Shown here piece by piece: positions 31,000 to 42,294 of a stretch of DNA of 64,000 nt. This DNA comes from Enoplolaimus lenunculus (Eukaryota; Nematoda; Enoplea; Enoplida; Thoracostomopsidae): NCBI GenBank assembly GCA_030248215.1, contig JASANG010000669.1, positions 1 to 64,000 on the forward strand. The letters run 5' to 3'. The position numbers and the translations under genes are program-made. Numbering within the stretch: the stretch's first letter is position 1; each line of letters begins with the position of its first letter. The notes below the pieces were generated by a model, which made no database searches, was not told the origin of the DNA, and saw only the letters and a list, made by a program, of their open reading frames with translations.

Positions 31000-31128
31000 T
31001 AACTTTGATCTGTAATGAATTATTTGCAGCTGCAAGTTTTTCGAACGGGATTTCGGACAAAACTTGCAAGTGCAAGTTGCAGCTGCAAGTTCTCGCCACG
31101 AAAACTTGTACGTGTAAATAGGGCTTAA
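31000..31128 (-). mobile_element. Family L MITE, one half
   Basis: ATTTGCAGCTGCAAGTTTTT, then AACTTGCAAGTGCAAGTTGC and CTTGTACGTGTAAATAGGGC. Only one arm is clear. Confidence 0.6.
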
Positions 31129-31537
31129 ACGTTTTTTATTACAAAAATTGCCGTTAAACTCCAGGCCTGATTCTGACCAATTTTGTTCCCTCCGATCGAG
31201 TATTTTTACCGGTTGTAAACGGATCGTAGCTGCATTTGCTTGCGGTGATAATTGATTTGCCTTTCAAACAGTTTGTTTCTCAAAAGCGATGTCACTTGCA
31301 CACCTTTACCCAATTGTTCTGGTTATACCCGTGCCAGAACATATTTGAACCCAATAGACATTGTGGCTGAAGACAGCAAACGCTCACAAAGAGACTTTGA
31401 TCAGAATTAGTAAATTTTGTTACAATCTGAGCCCTTACAGAATTAAGCAACCCCCCTTCAATCGACCAACTCTATGCGTCTAAAACTATCATAGAAACAC
31501 TCAAGAAGCAATAGGAGATATAGGGGAAATATTTCCT

Positions 31538-31698
31538 CCGACCTGCAGCCAAAAAGGTCCCTGGGGGCATTTGCCTCTCCTTAGAAAAATTTTGGCCACC
31601 CTAGAAAGTTTTCTGTCTTGATTGTAAGGCAACAACTATCGTTATGTCCCTCGTGAAGGTTTTGCCCTACCCTAGCAAGGTGACCTAGCTACAGGTGT
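31538..31698 (-). mobile_element. Family G MITE
   Basis: GCAGCCAAAAAGGTCCCTGG at left and AGCAAGGTGACCTAGCTACA at right, with GTCTTGATTGTAAGGC inside. Confidence 0.6.
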
Positions 31699-32218
31699 GT
31701 ATGAACTCTCCCGAGATTTCTAGACACAAGCAAAAAGCACTTTTAATCAACATAACCTTTGCTATTCTAAGTGTAGAAAAATGTTTCTGTTACAAGATTA
31801 TACTGGCTTGAAATGAAATTTTCGCTACGTTCGTGAAAATGATTCCATCTCTCAAACAGTAAGCGATCAACGCTACAGAGGACGTATTCCTCTTGAAGTG
31901 GTTTGCGACAAAAATAACCAATTTACAGGTTTTTGAAATAAACCCAATCTCTATTTTCAGGTCACAATCCTATTTCAATAGACACTTTTTACAGGATTGC
32001 AGACCTTAAAGTTATATATCCTATCAAGAATGCTATCCTGGCAATGTCCGTGCTTCAAAAAACAACAACACATGTTCCAAGTTTTTATGTGCCACGGACT
32101 CATAGGCACATGGGAGCCAGGGAGGTTGAGCCCAATGGAAACCCTTTGGAACGCCCCAACGATACTTGAACCGAATGCCTTACCTTACATTGTTTTAGCT
32201 CCCCCCTTCTCTAGTATC

Positions 32219-32375
32219 AGACCTGTAGCCAGTTCACCTTGCTAGGGGGCTAAAAAGTTTCCAGGAGGGGCATACATTGGGTTTTCTATGAGTTAAAAGC
32301 TATGTTGAAAACTTTTACGGGGCCAAAATTTTTCCAGGAACGCTTACCCTCCAACTGTCCCCCACGATTGGTCAC
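32219..32375 (+). mobile_element. Family G MITE
   Basis: GACCTGTAGCCAGTTCACCT start, TTTCCAGGAGGGGCATACAT, GAGTTAAAAGCTATGTTGAA, ending near GGTCACGGGTCCG. Confidence 0.6.
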
Positions 32376-32864
32376 GGGTCCGCCTGCCAGGTTGAGCCGA
32401 CAACGGGTCTGCTTGGCGACTGTGTCGTTGTGTACGACAAACCCCTACTGTCTTAATACCGCATTTGCTTTCCACTTAAATTTATTAATTTTCGTCTTTA
32501 CAGTCCGTGTGACCTGGTTTGTTGTTTTGTGCCCTGTAACCTTTGAGTGAACCATATGGTGATAGTGAAACATGCTTCGATAAGCTGATATGGTGAGGTC
32601 AGAGGAATTAATTGAAAACAAAATTAATCGTAAGTTCAGTGTTGGCGGCTGTCGTTACCGCAGCGGACAACGCACGAGGTAAGCGTTGTTAAGCCGTGGG
32701 TGATCCAGTTTAACCAGTACAAATGAGAGAATTGCTAGCCAGTTGACGACATGAATAAGGATGGTATAAGCCCACGTAATCAAGCTTCGATATGCAAAGC
32801 AGGGACATGTTTTTCTGAAGGATATACGGGATCAAGGGTAGTTTCAAGGACGCACATACGCGTA

Positions 32865-33096
32865 CACTGAGAATTTCAGTGAGTTGATTATAACTCAGAA
32901 TCAGTAGGAGTTTCAGAACTCAGATTTTTGAGTTGATTCAATTCATTCTGAGTTAATTAATCAACTTACGCAAAGTCAAGTCAACTCAGAGTGAGAATCA
33001 AATCAACTCAGAGTGAGGTAATTTATACTGATTTTAATTCAGAAATAACCAACTCGCTAGCTGAATTGATTAATCAACTGATTGGAATTTATAGTG
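32865..33096 (+). mobile_element. Family I MITE, TA-flanked
   Basis: CACTGAGAATTTCAGTGAGT start, TTGGAATTTATAGTG end, TA on both borders. Confidence 0.85.
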
Positions 33097-33196
33097 TAGT
33101 ATCACAGTGTAGATATCACCTCCAGAAGGTTCAAGAAACAACAAAGCATTGTTTCAACAAGATTGAACCTTCAAGGTTCCAGAGGATCAAAAAGTG

Positions 33197-33435
33197 CACT
33201 GTAAATTTCAATGAGTTGAATAATCAATTCAGCTAGCGAGTTGGTTATTTCTGAATTCATATCAGTAAGCATTAATTCACTCTCAGTTGTGTTAATTCTC
33301 ACTGTGAGTTGAGTTGACTATGGGTGAGTTGATTAATTAACTCAGAATGAATTCTATCCACTCAAGATTCTGAGTTCTGATAGTCCTAACTCAGACTGAG
33401 TGATTCAACTAATCAACTCACTGGAATTTACAGTG
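33197..33435 (-). mobile_element. Family I MITE, opposite orientation
   Basis: CACTGTAAATTTCAATGAGT start, ACTGGAATTTACAGTG end. It lies 100 bases from the preceding copy; the spacer carries its own small inverted repeat (AGAAGGTTCAAG and CTTCAAGGTTCC). Confidence 0.85.
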
Positions 33436-34361
33436 TGTTGACTTATGATGGATGATATCCTTGCGACACACGTAGTTGTATTCTTGTCCCAGAATATCGT
33501 GAAACGAAAAATAGCATTTTTATCGGCTCAAACGAACAGATTTTTTGGTTATTTTCAGCAGCCGGCGTTTGCGCCAAATTGGTTGCATTTTAAAGTCTCT
33601 TGCATTATTTGAGCTTCTCATGACTTCCTCTAATCATTCCATATCCAAAATTGAATTTTTGAAAATTTCGATTTTTTTGAGGTTCTGAACGCGCTACTAA
33701 AAACTACGTTTAACGTCCATTGAAACGCTGAGTCGAATTCTGGTTCACTAGGATATGGCGAATAAAGGTTTTGCGTTTTGCCAACGAATAGAAATTCGGT
33801 CACAAACATTTTCGAATCAAACGAGAACCCTATTTTGCGCCCCACCACCCCCCGGTTCCCAAAAGCTAAAATTGTGCGAATTTGTCATTTTACAACATCC
33901 AAAAATAGCACAAAACTGCTTTTTAAACACAAAACAAGTAAATTTGGTAAAATAATAAAGCGAAACAATTAGGTTCAGAGAATTTTAACCAGTATTGTAA
34001 CCAGAATTCTTTTGTGTTGGTTCAGTTCAGTATTTTCTGTGGTACTAATGGCATGTACCACAACAGTCTAATGAGATTTTGTTGGAGGTGAAATTTTAAA
34101 AATAACCGGGACTGTAGGGATCCAATTATTCATACGCAATTGAAATGTGTGACGGAAACTTGACATTTAGTTTACAAGTACAGTATTCAGTGAAACGTTT
34201 TTAAACAGTCTATAATGAAACGTCTAATCACAGATTAGTGTGATACTGGCATTGCTTTTCTTACCATTCAGGGGGGGGCTACTGCCTACCCCTGAACCCC
34301 CTTCGGCGTAAGTAGTGCAAGGGACCCTAACGCATGCTCCACAGTATTTTGAGCACTCGAT
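33436..34361. other. No recognised repeat
   Basis: Plain AT-rich sequence with short C-runs near 33840 and 34270; nothing identifiable. Confidence 0.3.
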
Positions 34362-34414
34362 GTGGAATTTTGCATTGGATACTCACACATTCCTTTATTG
34401 ATGGTGTAATAGTA
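34362..34414 (+). repeat. 53-bp segment shared with 63258-63310
   Basis: TGGAATTTTGCATTGGATAC, then TTATTGATGGTGTAATAGTA, immediately left of a family H element, as at the second site. Confidence 0.7.
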
Positions 34415-34621
34415 CACTGCAAAAAATGGTTAGTCAAATTGGCGCGCCGAAATAGGCTTTATGGGACTACTCATACGGAGTCAGATTCGACGATACCGGA
34501 GTCAACGTCGACTAACTGAGTCGCTCGTTTGACTCTGCCGGAATCGAATTTGACTCAGTTTGTGTAGATCCGTAGAACGTATTTCGGTGAGAGTCAATTT
34601 GACTCACCATTTCTTGCAGTG
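34415..34621 (+). mobile_element. Family H MITE, TA-flanked
   Basis: CACTGCAAAAAATGGTTAGT start, TCACCATTTCTTGCAGTG end, TA at both borders (34413-34414, 34622-34623). The left arm has drifted (GGCGCGCCGAAATAGG). Confidence 0.9.
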
Positions 34622-35515
34622 TAAGAGGTAATGCTTAAAAATGAAAAAAGTTTTCCTCTGTCAAAATTTCAACTTCGGTTACCCTCAAATAATATGAATA
34701 AGATTGTTTTATCATGACGGATTTCATAAACAGCATAAATGTTACTTTATTTATTAATTTAATTGTTTAATAACCTGCTTGTAGGGTGATTAGAGGTAAG
34801 GCAGTTCGCTAAAAAATCACTGAAACGGTACTTTTTATGTGTAAGGAGAAATAATGCAAAATTTGCAAGCTGGATCAAAAAAATTCGAATGGAACATAAA
34901 CCATTTTAGCTTGGACCAAAGCATCCTGACCCTGATATGACCATTTCACAAGGTACAACAGGACGTGAAAAAAACGAAACCGGATGTGAATCAAAATTAG
35001 GTTAATAAAAATAATACTGAATTTGCCATATTTTAACAAAAATTTACAATTTTTTGTCAAAAAAATGTTTAAAAATACTTTTTCAAGAAATTGCAATTAT
35101 TTCAAAATTATCCCAAAACTAGAAATCGACTCGTTCAAAAGCTGCAACATTTATGAAATTACGAAAATTACAAATATCCACTGTATTCTAGTCCTCGTAT
35201 AGAAGACACTGCCTACGAAGGTTTTTGAAATCACGGGGGTGGCGGTGTTCTCCCTCTTGATGCTGAACACCTGTAAACAGTCGAGACCACAACGGCTTAT
35301 GCTTACAGTCTTACACGATAGCTTCAGTGCAAAATTGCAAAAAAGATGCTTTGAGCCTTGATATCATGGTTGCTTTTGTGGCATTGAAACGAGAAAAATT
35401 GAATATTGACACAGCGGTGTCAGTTTACACATGGATTTTGTAAACCTTTGAACCGGATGCAAGAATACCGCAGCTGAACGTTCTATGATGAGCGCATAGA
35501 ATAGAACAATAGAAC
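34622..35515. other. No strong feature
   Basis: 34900-35045 may be a copy of dispersed repeat U (see 29080). The rest is unassigned. Confidence 0.3.
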
Positions 35516-35517
35516 AC

Positions 35518-35705
35518 CATATATATGTATATGTATATATATTTGTATATTTCTATATATACATATATTTATAAATAATTATATATACATATATATTATA
35601 TATCTATATATGTTATATATATCTATACATATTTATATATACTTATATATTCTTATATAATTATATATATTATATATAATAATATATGTATATACAAATA
35701 TACCC
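35518..35705. repeat. AT-rich TATATA/TATACA tract
   Basis: Imperfect TATATACATA and ATATATAT words over about 190 bases. Confidence 0.9.
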
Positions 35706-36375
35706 TTCAAACTTTCTAAATGGATATCAAACACTTTTAGATGTTTTAGAATTGATCAAAGGTCATCTAAAAACAGTTACAAATTTTGTCTCGAAGGCTA
35801 CGCTCATTCGCCAACTTATGCCTTTACAGAAACACCGTCCTAAAATGGGACTCATGGCTTGAGATGTATTTAGTGTTTTTGTCCTAAAATAAATGGATCC
35901 ATAAAACTGTCGGCAGAACCTGGACCAAATGTAACCACCGGTTGATTTTGGTTTAGAAATTTGATCTTTTGAGCACAAATTTAAACAAATTTGCTGTGTT
36001 TAAATCAGTAAAGTACGAATTTTGTGTTTGTTTTAATGGATGTTTGCTTTGATATAACGGACAGGTAAAGACTATTGGATCAATTCAAGGTCCACCCAGG
36101 TGATTTGGAGTGATCATGGGATCAAGGTTTGCAATGGATGAAATTATTTTACAAGGATGCAACCGGTATGACAGACGGGGCTATTCACTGCTAGGTTATA
36201 GTAGACTCGTGTGGCTACATGGGGCACTGTTAAGTCTGACGTGGCATGCACTAATGCCGGCCAGGAACGATATTTGCGGAGTGGTAAATTACGACAGTTT
36301 TTGGTTGATTATAGCAAGTGCTCTACATTGAATCAACCGGGGTGAGCCGAACAATGGACAGCTGAAAGTCATCTC

Positions 36376-36520
36376 TCCAGTTTTTGCTGCGAGATCTTCC
36401 AGCTGCAACTTGCATATTTGCAAGTTTTGTCCTAAATCCCGTTCGAAAAACTTGCAGCTGCAAATAATTCGTTAAAAATCACAGCTTGCAATTTAGTTGA
36501 CATGTGTAAATAAAGCCGGC
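36376..36520 (-). mobile_element. Family L MITE, one half
   Basis: CCAGTTTTTGCTGCGAGATC, CAGCTGCAACTTGCATATTT and CCGTTCGAAAAACTTGCAGC match the arm at 31000-31128 in reverse order. Confidence 0.6.
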
Positions 36521-36786
36521 CGGAACAGGAATCCCGGTTGAACTCTAATATATATACATATATGTTGGTGATATACATGGATTAAGCAGTAAAAATACAT
36601 CCTGACCATTGCTTTTTGTACCAGTTAATTAAGGAAAACTATGAATTTGTTCTAAAGAATATCTGTGAAGGCAGAATATTTCTAATTTGATATTTTTAGA
36701 ATCAACCACACGAAATATCATAGCAGACTTTATAATAAAGTTCTCATAAACAGTCAAAACCCTAAAAATAGCAAGAATATAACTAA

Positions 36787-37373
36787 TGCGTGGTTCACGT
36801 TATAACCGTGGCAGGCGGGACACGATTTGTCGCATGTTGATTCGACGTCAACGTTAAAATTCGGGCTCTTATATCGGGTGAACAGACAAAACTTAAATGT
36901 CATATGACATTAGCTTACAAGCCACCGCTCTCTAATGATCAATGTGTACAAGGGACGGTATGTCACGTGATACTGTGGGACATTTATGCGAATATATGAT
37001 ATTCCAAAATTTCAACGAATATCATATGATATTCAGCGGGACAGTGTAACCTTTGGGTACTAATAAATGAATGAAAAGTTAGAAGGCAGCGATACAAATG
37101 TGATTTAAATACCAATTACACGCCTGAAAATCGCTTAGAACCACAACTTCAAAATTCAAAATGCAAATTCTAGTATCGTATGATATTCAGCATCACCATT
37201 TGAGTATGCTACCTCAAGTATGCAGACATTTGAAAATATATCATATGATATTCGCAGACAATACCTCGAATATCATACGATATTGAAGAACAAAACGTGA
37301 CAAAAGGTTACCCAATAGTCTAATGGGGACAAAAGGTGTCCCAAGCTGACCCGGTAATAACGTGAACCCCGCA
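36787..37373. mobile_element. 587-bp element with ATATCATATGATAT palindromes
   Basis: Ends TGCGTGGTTCACGTTATAAC and GTAATAACGTGAACCCCGCA are inverted copies (16 of 17 outer bases). Inside are five to six GAATATCATATGATATTC-like palindromes or halves (36990-37045, 37175, 37232-37250, 37270-37287) and GTGTCCC/GGGACA words at the two sides. No coding capacity and no second copy in this window. Family not recognised. Confidence 0.65.
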
Positions 37374-37463
37374 TAAAAGCAACGACTTTAATATTCAGAA
37401 GAGTTTTGTTAACAAACATTACGCGAATTATAGACAGAAACAGCAATTGCAACTATCTGTTTA

Positions 37464-37739
37464 TTAACTTTTTCTCGCATGAATATTTTCAGTTTCATAT
37501 GAGATATCATTTCAAGATAACATTCGATCCCCCGTCCTTCGGGTGGGAGGCGTTTACGATGACTACTCAGCTAGAAAAGCTTGACACTCGAGCCCGAGGG
37601 AGGGGGATCTCACGTCTTGTAGACATTTTGCACAGCGCATATATGTTACAATTGTTAACCACTGCTCACAGTGTCTGTGTTGATCGTATATTACTTGTAT
37701 TTAGTTGCTCACAGTTTACTCTATGAGTTAAAGGTTTAA
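37464..37739 (-). mobile_element. Family S element, second subfamily, decayed
   Basis: On the minus strand it has the order of 40853-41124: AGAGTAAACTGTGAGCAACT, GACGTGAGATCCCCCTCC, and GCTGAGTAGTCATCGTAAAC in the A box region. TTAA at 37464-37467 and TTAA at 37736-37739 are the borders. Confidence 0.7.
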
Positions 37740-37747
37740 GCTAAGAA

Positions 37748-37915
37748 GTTACTTTAAGGGTGGCGCAATACTTTTTGACTTTTTTCATGCGGTTTGGCGT
37801 CGAACGACACAGTACAGCAGGGCACGTGAATTACCGCAATGCGTTGCATAACAATTTGTAAGCTAAATTGTTTGACCTGGGCCGCTGAACCAGTATAGTG
37901 GCACCCGTAAAAGTA
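37748..37915 (+). mobile_element. Family M-like foldback without CG core
   Basis: TTTAAGGGTGGCGCAATACT at left and AGTATAGTGGCACCCGTAAA at right are inverted copies like family M ends. The interior (GTCGAACGACACAG) differs from the CCGTCC-rich M core. Confidence 0.55.
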
Positions 37916-38047
37916 TCCCGAAGACAAAAGCCTGATGAGAATCAACTTCCATGTATCAATGTTTTGTGTAAGAGAGAATTTGTCATGCAACATATTGCAT
38001 TAAAAAAATAGACGAGCAAAAATATTTCAAAACTCTTCGCTTCAGGA

Positions 38048-38212
38048 CAAGCCCGTAGCCAGCTCACCGTACTAGGAAGGGGTAAAAAATTTTCAGGATT
38101 GGCATACAATGGTTTCCAATGAGTTACAAGCAAAGATGAAAATTTTCTATGGGGCCAAAACTATTCCAGGGTGGCTGAGCCCCCTGGCCCCCTTGGCTTC
38201 GGGCCGTTTTGT
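38048..38212 (+). mobile_element. Family G MITE
   Basis: CCCGTAGCCAGCTCACCGTA start; GAGTTACAAGCAAAGATGAA; ends CCCCTTGGCTTCGGGC. Confidence 0.65.
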
Positions 38213-38361
38213 AGTAAAGTCGCCAGTTCAAGCAATATTCGTGGTACAGAAGTAAAAATTGTAAGATAGGGGACCTTAAAAGTTTTTATAAAAATATTTT
38301 TGACGCGAAGGTCTCTGGATGCATCAGTGGGATCCGATAAATATTAAGCATAAAAAGTATC

Positions 38362-38646
38362 GCCCAATACAAAGAACCGGGGCGGAACAGTATTATAAGC
38401 ATATTATTAAGCCTAAGCCTAAGCCTAAGCCTAAGCCTAAGCCTAAGCCTAAGCCTAAGCTTAAGCCTAAGCCTAAGCCTAAGACTAATCCTAAGCCTAA
38501 GCCTAAGCCTAAGCCTAAGCGTAAGAATGAGCATATTCTTAAGCCTAAGCCTAAGCCAAAGCCAAGCAAAAAAGTAGTCTAAAGCTTAAGCTTACTCTAT
38601 TGCAGTCTCACAGAAAAACGTTCCGCCCCTGACCTTTACATGAGCC
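38362..38646 (-). mobile_element. TTAGGC MITE A with perfect 8-bp TSD
   Basis: Left end GCCCAATACAAAGAACCGGG, right end CTGACCTTTACATGAGCC. AAAGTATC on both sides (38354-38361, 38647-38654). The array has about 20 CCTAAG units in long uninterrupted runs, so Lys/Pro and Leu/Arg frames are open. Confidence 0.92.
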
Positions 38647-38649
38647 AAA

Positions 38650-39345
38650 GTATCTAGTAAACATTGTATCAAAACGTAACTTAAAATTTAAAGACCATCT
38701 TAATAAGCATAGATGCACCAACTGTCCACGCTGTATCTCTTGAACAAAATGCGCAGCCGAGGGATTTCAAATTAAATCAGCAAAACAAACGACAGAATCC
38801 GCCAATCGCTGACCGCATTTTCATGATACTTGAACACATGATATTTTAGTCACGGTGGGTGCATACAACATCAGAGATAAAATCAGTATACCTTTGCCTA
38901 AAATGCCCACACCCAAATATATCAGGCTTTGAACCCGAATTAGCGTTCAGAATTGTCGATGCTAAAAAATAGTTTAATTTTTATAAATTTATACTCTTGT
39001 AAAATTCAAAATTGGTACAAATTGACACAAGTGTGTGTGTGAGTCTCCTTGTATTAAAGAAGCGTCTAAGGGAAACAGCCACGACTCTTGTATTGACCAT
39101 AAGTGAAGAGAATCTACATGTCTTATTCCTTGTCTCTCTATCTCTCTGTACATGAAACCTTTTTGAGTAAATTTAATACTGATATGAAAACTAAACCACA
39201 ACTATAGAGAATATATATGTATTTTCAATATATATCATCTATACTGCATCATATATAGCTTGGCATCAAAACAGATGTTCATGATTCGCTTTTCAAAGGG
39301 TATCCATGGGACTGCAATGATATAGTAGACAGGGGGATGGAACCC
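38650..39345. other. No recognised feature
   Basis: AT-rich unique-looking sequence; nothing identifiable. Confidence 0.3.
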
Positions 39346-39356
39346 TTGAAAAATGG

Positions 39357-39726
39357 GGCTCATGTATAGAACAAGGCCGGATCGTTTTTCGGAGGGCTAT
39401 ATTAGAGTCAGTTTAAGCTTTAGACTAATTGTTTTGCTTAGGTTTAGGCTTAGGAATAGGCTCATCCATACGCTTAGGCTTAGGCTTAGGCTTAGGGATA
39501 GGCTCATCCATGCGCTTAGGCTTAGGCTTAGAAATAGGCTCATCCATACGCTTAGGCTTAGGCTTAGGGATAGGCTCATCCATGCGCTTAGGCTTAGGCT
39601 TAGAAATAGGCTCATCCATACGCTTAGGCTTAGGCTTAGGATTAGGAATAGGCTCATCCATACGCTTAGTTTTAGGCTTAGGGATTTGCTTATACTACTG
39701 TTCCGGCCCTGTTCTATACATGGGCC
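39357..39726 (+). mobile_element. TTAGGC MITE B with 36/42-bp array, TSD 7/8
   Basis: Left end GGCTCATGTATAGAACAAGG, right end CTGTTCTATACATGGGCC. Flanks AAAAATGG and AAAAATTG agree at 7 of 8. The array alternates AGGCTCATCCATACGCTTAG and AGGCTCATCCATGCGCTTAG units of 36 and 42 bp. Confidence 0.9.
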
Positions 39727-39864
39727 AAAAATTGGAACCAGTTTAACCCTATCAATTGCTTGAAATCCTCGCTCATCGCCCCTTGAAAACATTTTGTAGT
39801 CCTTCGGTTGCATATTGAGGACCAGCTGTAAGCCGTGTGGGTATATCTGATCAGATCAATTACC

Positions 39865-40020
39865 CCAGGTTTTGTCAGGGAAGAGACCGTCCCAAATAAA
39901 AATTGAGGTCTCCCTAGAAAGCGATTCAACTCGCTTGTAAGTCCAGTTAACTCTCTACATAACCCTCTGTTTCTCATGAAAAATTGTTTTGGCTAAGCTG
40001 GCCACAACTGGCTTGTCTTT
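39865..40020 (-). mobile_element. Family G MITE, diverged
   Basis: CAACTCGCTTGTAAGTCC inside and AAGCTGGCCACAACTGGCTT at right; left end unclear. Confidence 0.4.
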
Positions 40021-40242
40021 AGCCTTTGGGTTGTTTCACAAATCACCCAATCAAATTCAATGCCTCTCGTTTCGTGTGGTCTTATCAATATTTGTTTTTT
40101 GGACGGCTCTTTGGCTACAAACGGTTCTTTAAAGACACGACGTGTTTACCTTCACTTGGTTGAGTATAACAAACAAAAATCATCTGTTGCGCAAATCGAA
40201 ATTGAACGAAAATAATGCAAATTCCACTTTGATAAGATGGTG

Positions 40243-40682
40243 TCTGGGACACTGAAGCATTTTTTGCTTCAGCATTCTCCACACTGAAGCTTTTTGGCTT
40301 CAGCGTGTCCAGGATACTGAAGCCAAAAATGCTTCAGTGTCCTGGACGTTGAAGCCAAAAAGCTTCAGTGTCCTGGACATTGAAGCATTTTTGCCTTCAG
40401 CATCCTTCACATGGAAGCTTTTTGGCTTCAACGTGCAGGACGTTGAAGCCAAAAATGCTTCAGCGTCCTGGACGTTGTATCCAAAAAGCGTCAGCATCCT
40501 TCACACTGAAGCATTTTTGGCTTCAGTATCATGCACACTGAAGAAATTTTGGCTTCAGTAGCCTGCATACTGAAGCCAAAATGCTTCACTGTGAAGGATA
40601 CTGAAGCTTTTTGGCTTCAATGTCCAGAATACTGAAGCTAAAAATGCTTCAGTGTCCTGCTCGTTGAAGCCAAAAAGCTTCT
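40243..40682. repeat. Tandem array of about 13 hairpin units (32 bp)
   Basis: Each unit is an inverted repeat GAAGC-(C)AAAAA-GCTTC or its complement, separated by about 14-base linkers such as AGTGTCCTGGACGTT or AGCATCCTTCACACT. Neighbouring units often swap the A-rich and T-rich loop orientation. The whole block can fold into a row of small stem-loops. Confidence 0.9.
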
Positions 40683-40852
40683 TGAACTAATTTAAGTTAT
40701 ATAGAGCTGATTGTAGTATGACAGAACGCTATTTTACCCATCTGACACAAAATTGTTTGAGAAATTTCGCTTCAAAAAAGTTTTTGTAATCTGCAGTGGC
40801 TGACGATTTTCCGGTATATGAGGATACATTTTGTTTCTCGAAATATTATAGT

Positions 40853-41124
40853 TTTAACCCTTTCGCTCATAGAGTATACTATGAGCAACTAAATACAATA
40901 ATGTACGAGTAATACACACACTGTGAGCAGTGTTTAACATTTATAACATATATACGCAGTGTAAAATCTCCACATGACGCGAGAGCCTACTCGGGCTCGG
41001 GCGTCAAGCCCCTATAGCTCAGTGGTCATCGTAAACTCCTCCCAACCATGATACTGGGGATCGAATCCTACCTTGAAATTACATCTCATATGAAATTGAA
41101 AATAATCGTGTGAGAAAGGGTTAA
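40853..41124 (+). mobile_element. Family S element, second subfamily
   Basis: TTAACCCTTTCGCTCATAGA at left, TCGTGTGAGAAAGGGTTAA at right. The palindrome is GCTCATAG-AGTATA-CTATGAGC rather than the GTTGCC type. The tRNA-like module has perfect A (TAGCTCAGTGG) and B (GATCGAATCC) boxes at 41019-41070. Confidence 0.85.
41011..41080 (+). promoter_or_regulatory. tRNA-like pol III promoter module in family S
   Basis: CCTATAGCTCAGTGGTCATC carries the A box and GGGGATCGAATCCTACC the B box, 35-40 bases apart as in tRNA genes. The acceptor stem is not formed, so this is a promoter remnant or SINE head rather than a tRNA gene. Confidence 0.6.
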
Positions 41125-41196
41125 TGAAAAATTCTTACTATTTAGGTTGTAACCTCGGTGCAATTTTTCCCCATTTGCCTATTAATCACATTGGCA

Positions 41197-41236
41197 TTTT
41201 CAGATGAACCATTTGCATTGCAAAATTTTTAGCACC
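41197..41236 (+). repeat. Short dispersed repeat, inverted copy at 63644-63682
   Basis: TTCAGATGAACCATTTGCAT followed by GCAAAATTTTTAG, matching the complement of 63644-63682 with few differences. Confidence 0.6.
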
Positions 41237-41742
41237 GTAGGACGGGTGGGTGGAATACATCTGACATCCCAAACTTCTTTTGAAACATGGGTGCAGCCAG
41301 GGGGAAGCAAGGGAGCCATGGAGAAACTCCAATGGTTATGGAAAGTTTCATTTTCGAATATATTGAAACTTGGATGTCCTGTGCGTTTCACTCTCACACA
41401 TTAATTGTTGATGTTTTCCTATCAACAGAACGGACATTACTTTAGTGATATATGTACCAAAATTTATTGTGTCACGTGTTGCTGTGTGCAGTGACTGTTT
41501 TTGTACCGTGTATTTTGATGAAAAACTGTTGTATGACCAACACACACTGCATTGTGACTTTCATTGATTATCGCTGTTTAACTGTCATAAAGCCGTTGAC
41601 TGGACCCAAAAATTGGGTTCGCCGAGTTTAGCTACAAATGATACCAGGGTACTTTGCCAGCTGTCTCACATCTTTCAGCACAAATTTGAGAACTATTAAT
41701 TTAGTTTTAGTTTGTAAACCTTAGCCTAGGTCCAGTACCTAC

Positions 41743-41845
41743 TGAGAGGGAGCCAGGGGGCTCAGTCCTTCTAAAAAATTTTCGCCCCATTTCTAGCTGT
41801 GATGCTTTTCCACCACCTAAAATAGTTTGGCCAACGGGTTTGCTT
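41743..41845 (-). mobile_element. Family G fragment
   Basis: GAGCCAGGGGGCTCAGTCC, AAATTTTCGCCCC and AATAGTTTGGCC in degraded family order. Confidence 0.35.
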
Positions 41846-42046
41846 AATGCAAACCTAAGCCTAAATCTACGCCTATAAGCTTGGATAGCAATTTCGCTGG
41901 AAACTACTTAAAACATAAACAGCCGTCAACGAAATGTCAAAAACTAGACAGCAAAAGGAATAAAACCTTTTGATGTATGGACGCTGAGAAGATATTGATT
42001 ACTGGTGTAGGCGGCTGTGCCACTCTTAATCACATTTCAAACTATT

Positions 42047-42253
42047 ACTCGTATTAGGCTTAGGCTTAGGAATATGCTCATTGTTACGCTTAGGCTTCGG
42101 CTTAAGCTTAGGCTTAGGTTTAGGAATATGATCATTGTTACACTTTGTTTTAGGTTTAGGCTTAGGCTTAAGCTTAGGCTTAGGCTTAGTCTTTGGCTTA
42201 GGCTTAGGAATATGCTTACAAATACTGTTCCGCCCTTGTTCTTTACATGGGTC
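42047..42253 (+). mobile_element. TTAGGC MITE A, left end lost
   Basis: Array of TTAGGC units with AATATGCTCATTGTTACGCT spacers, then CTGTTCCGCCCTTGTTCTTT and ACATGGGTC. The left terminal repeat is absent. Confidence 0.75.
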
Positions 42254-42294
42254 GACCCACCGATGAGTGTGAATGCGACGCTCGTTCAACGACA

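Noticed and set aside
37406-37726. 106-codon frame on the plus strand
   Set aside because: It coincides with a decayed family S element read backwards.
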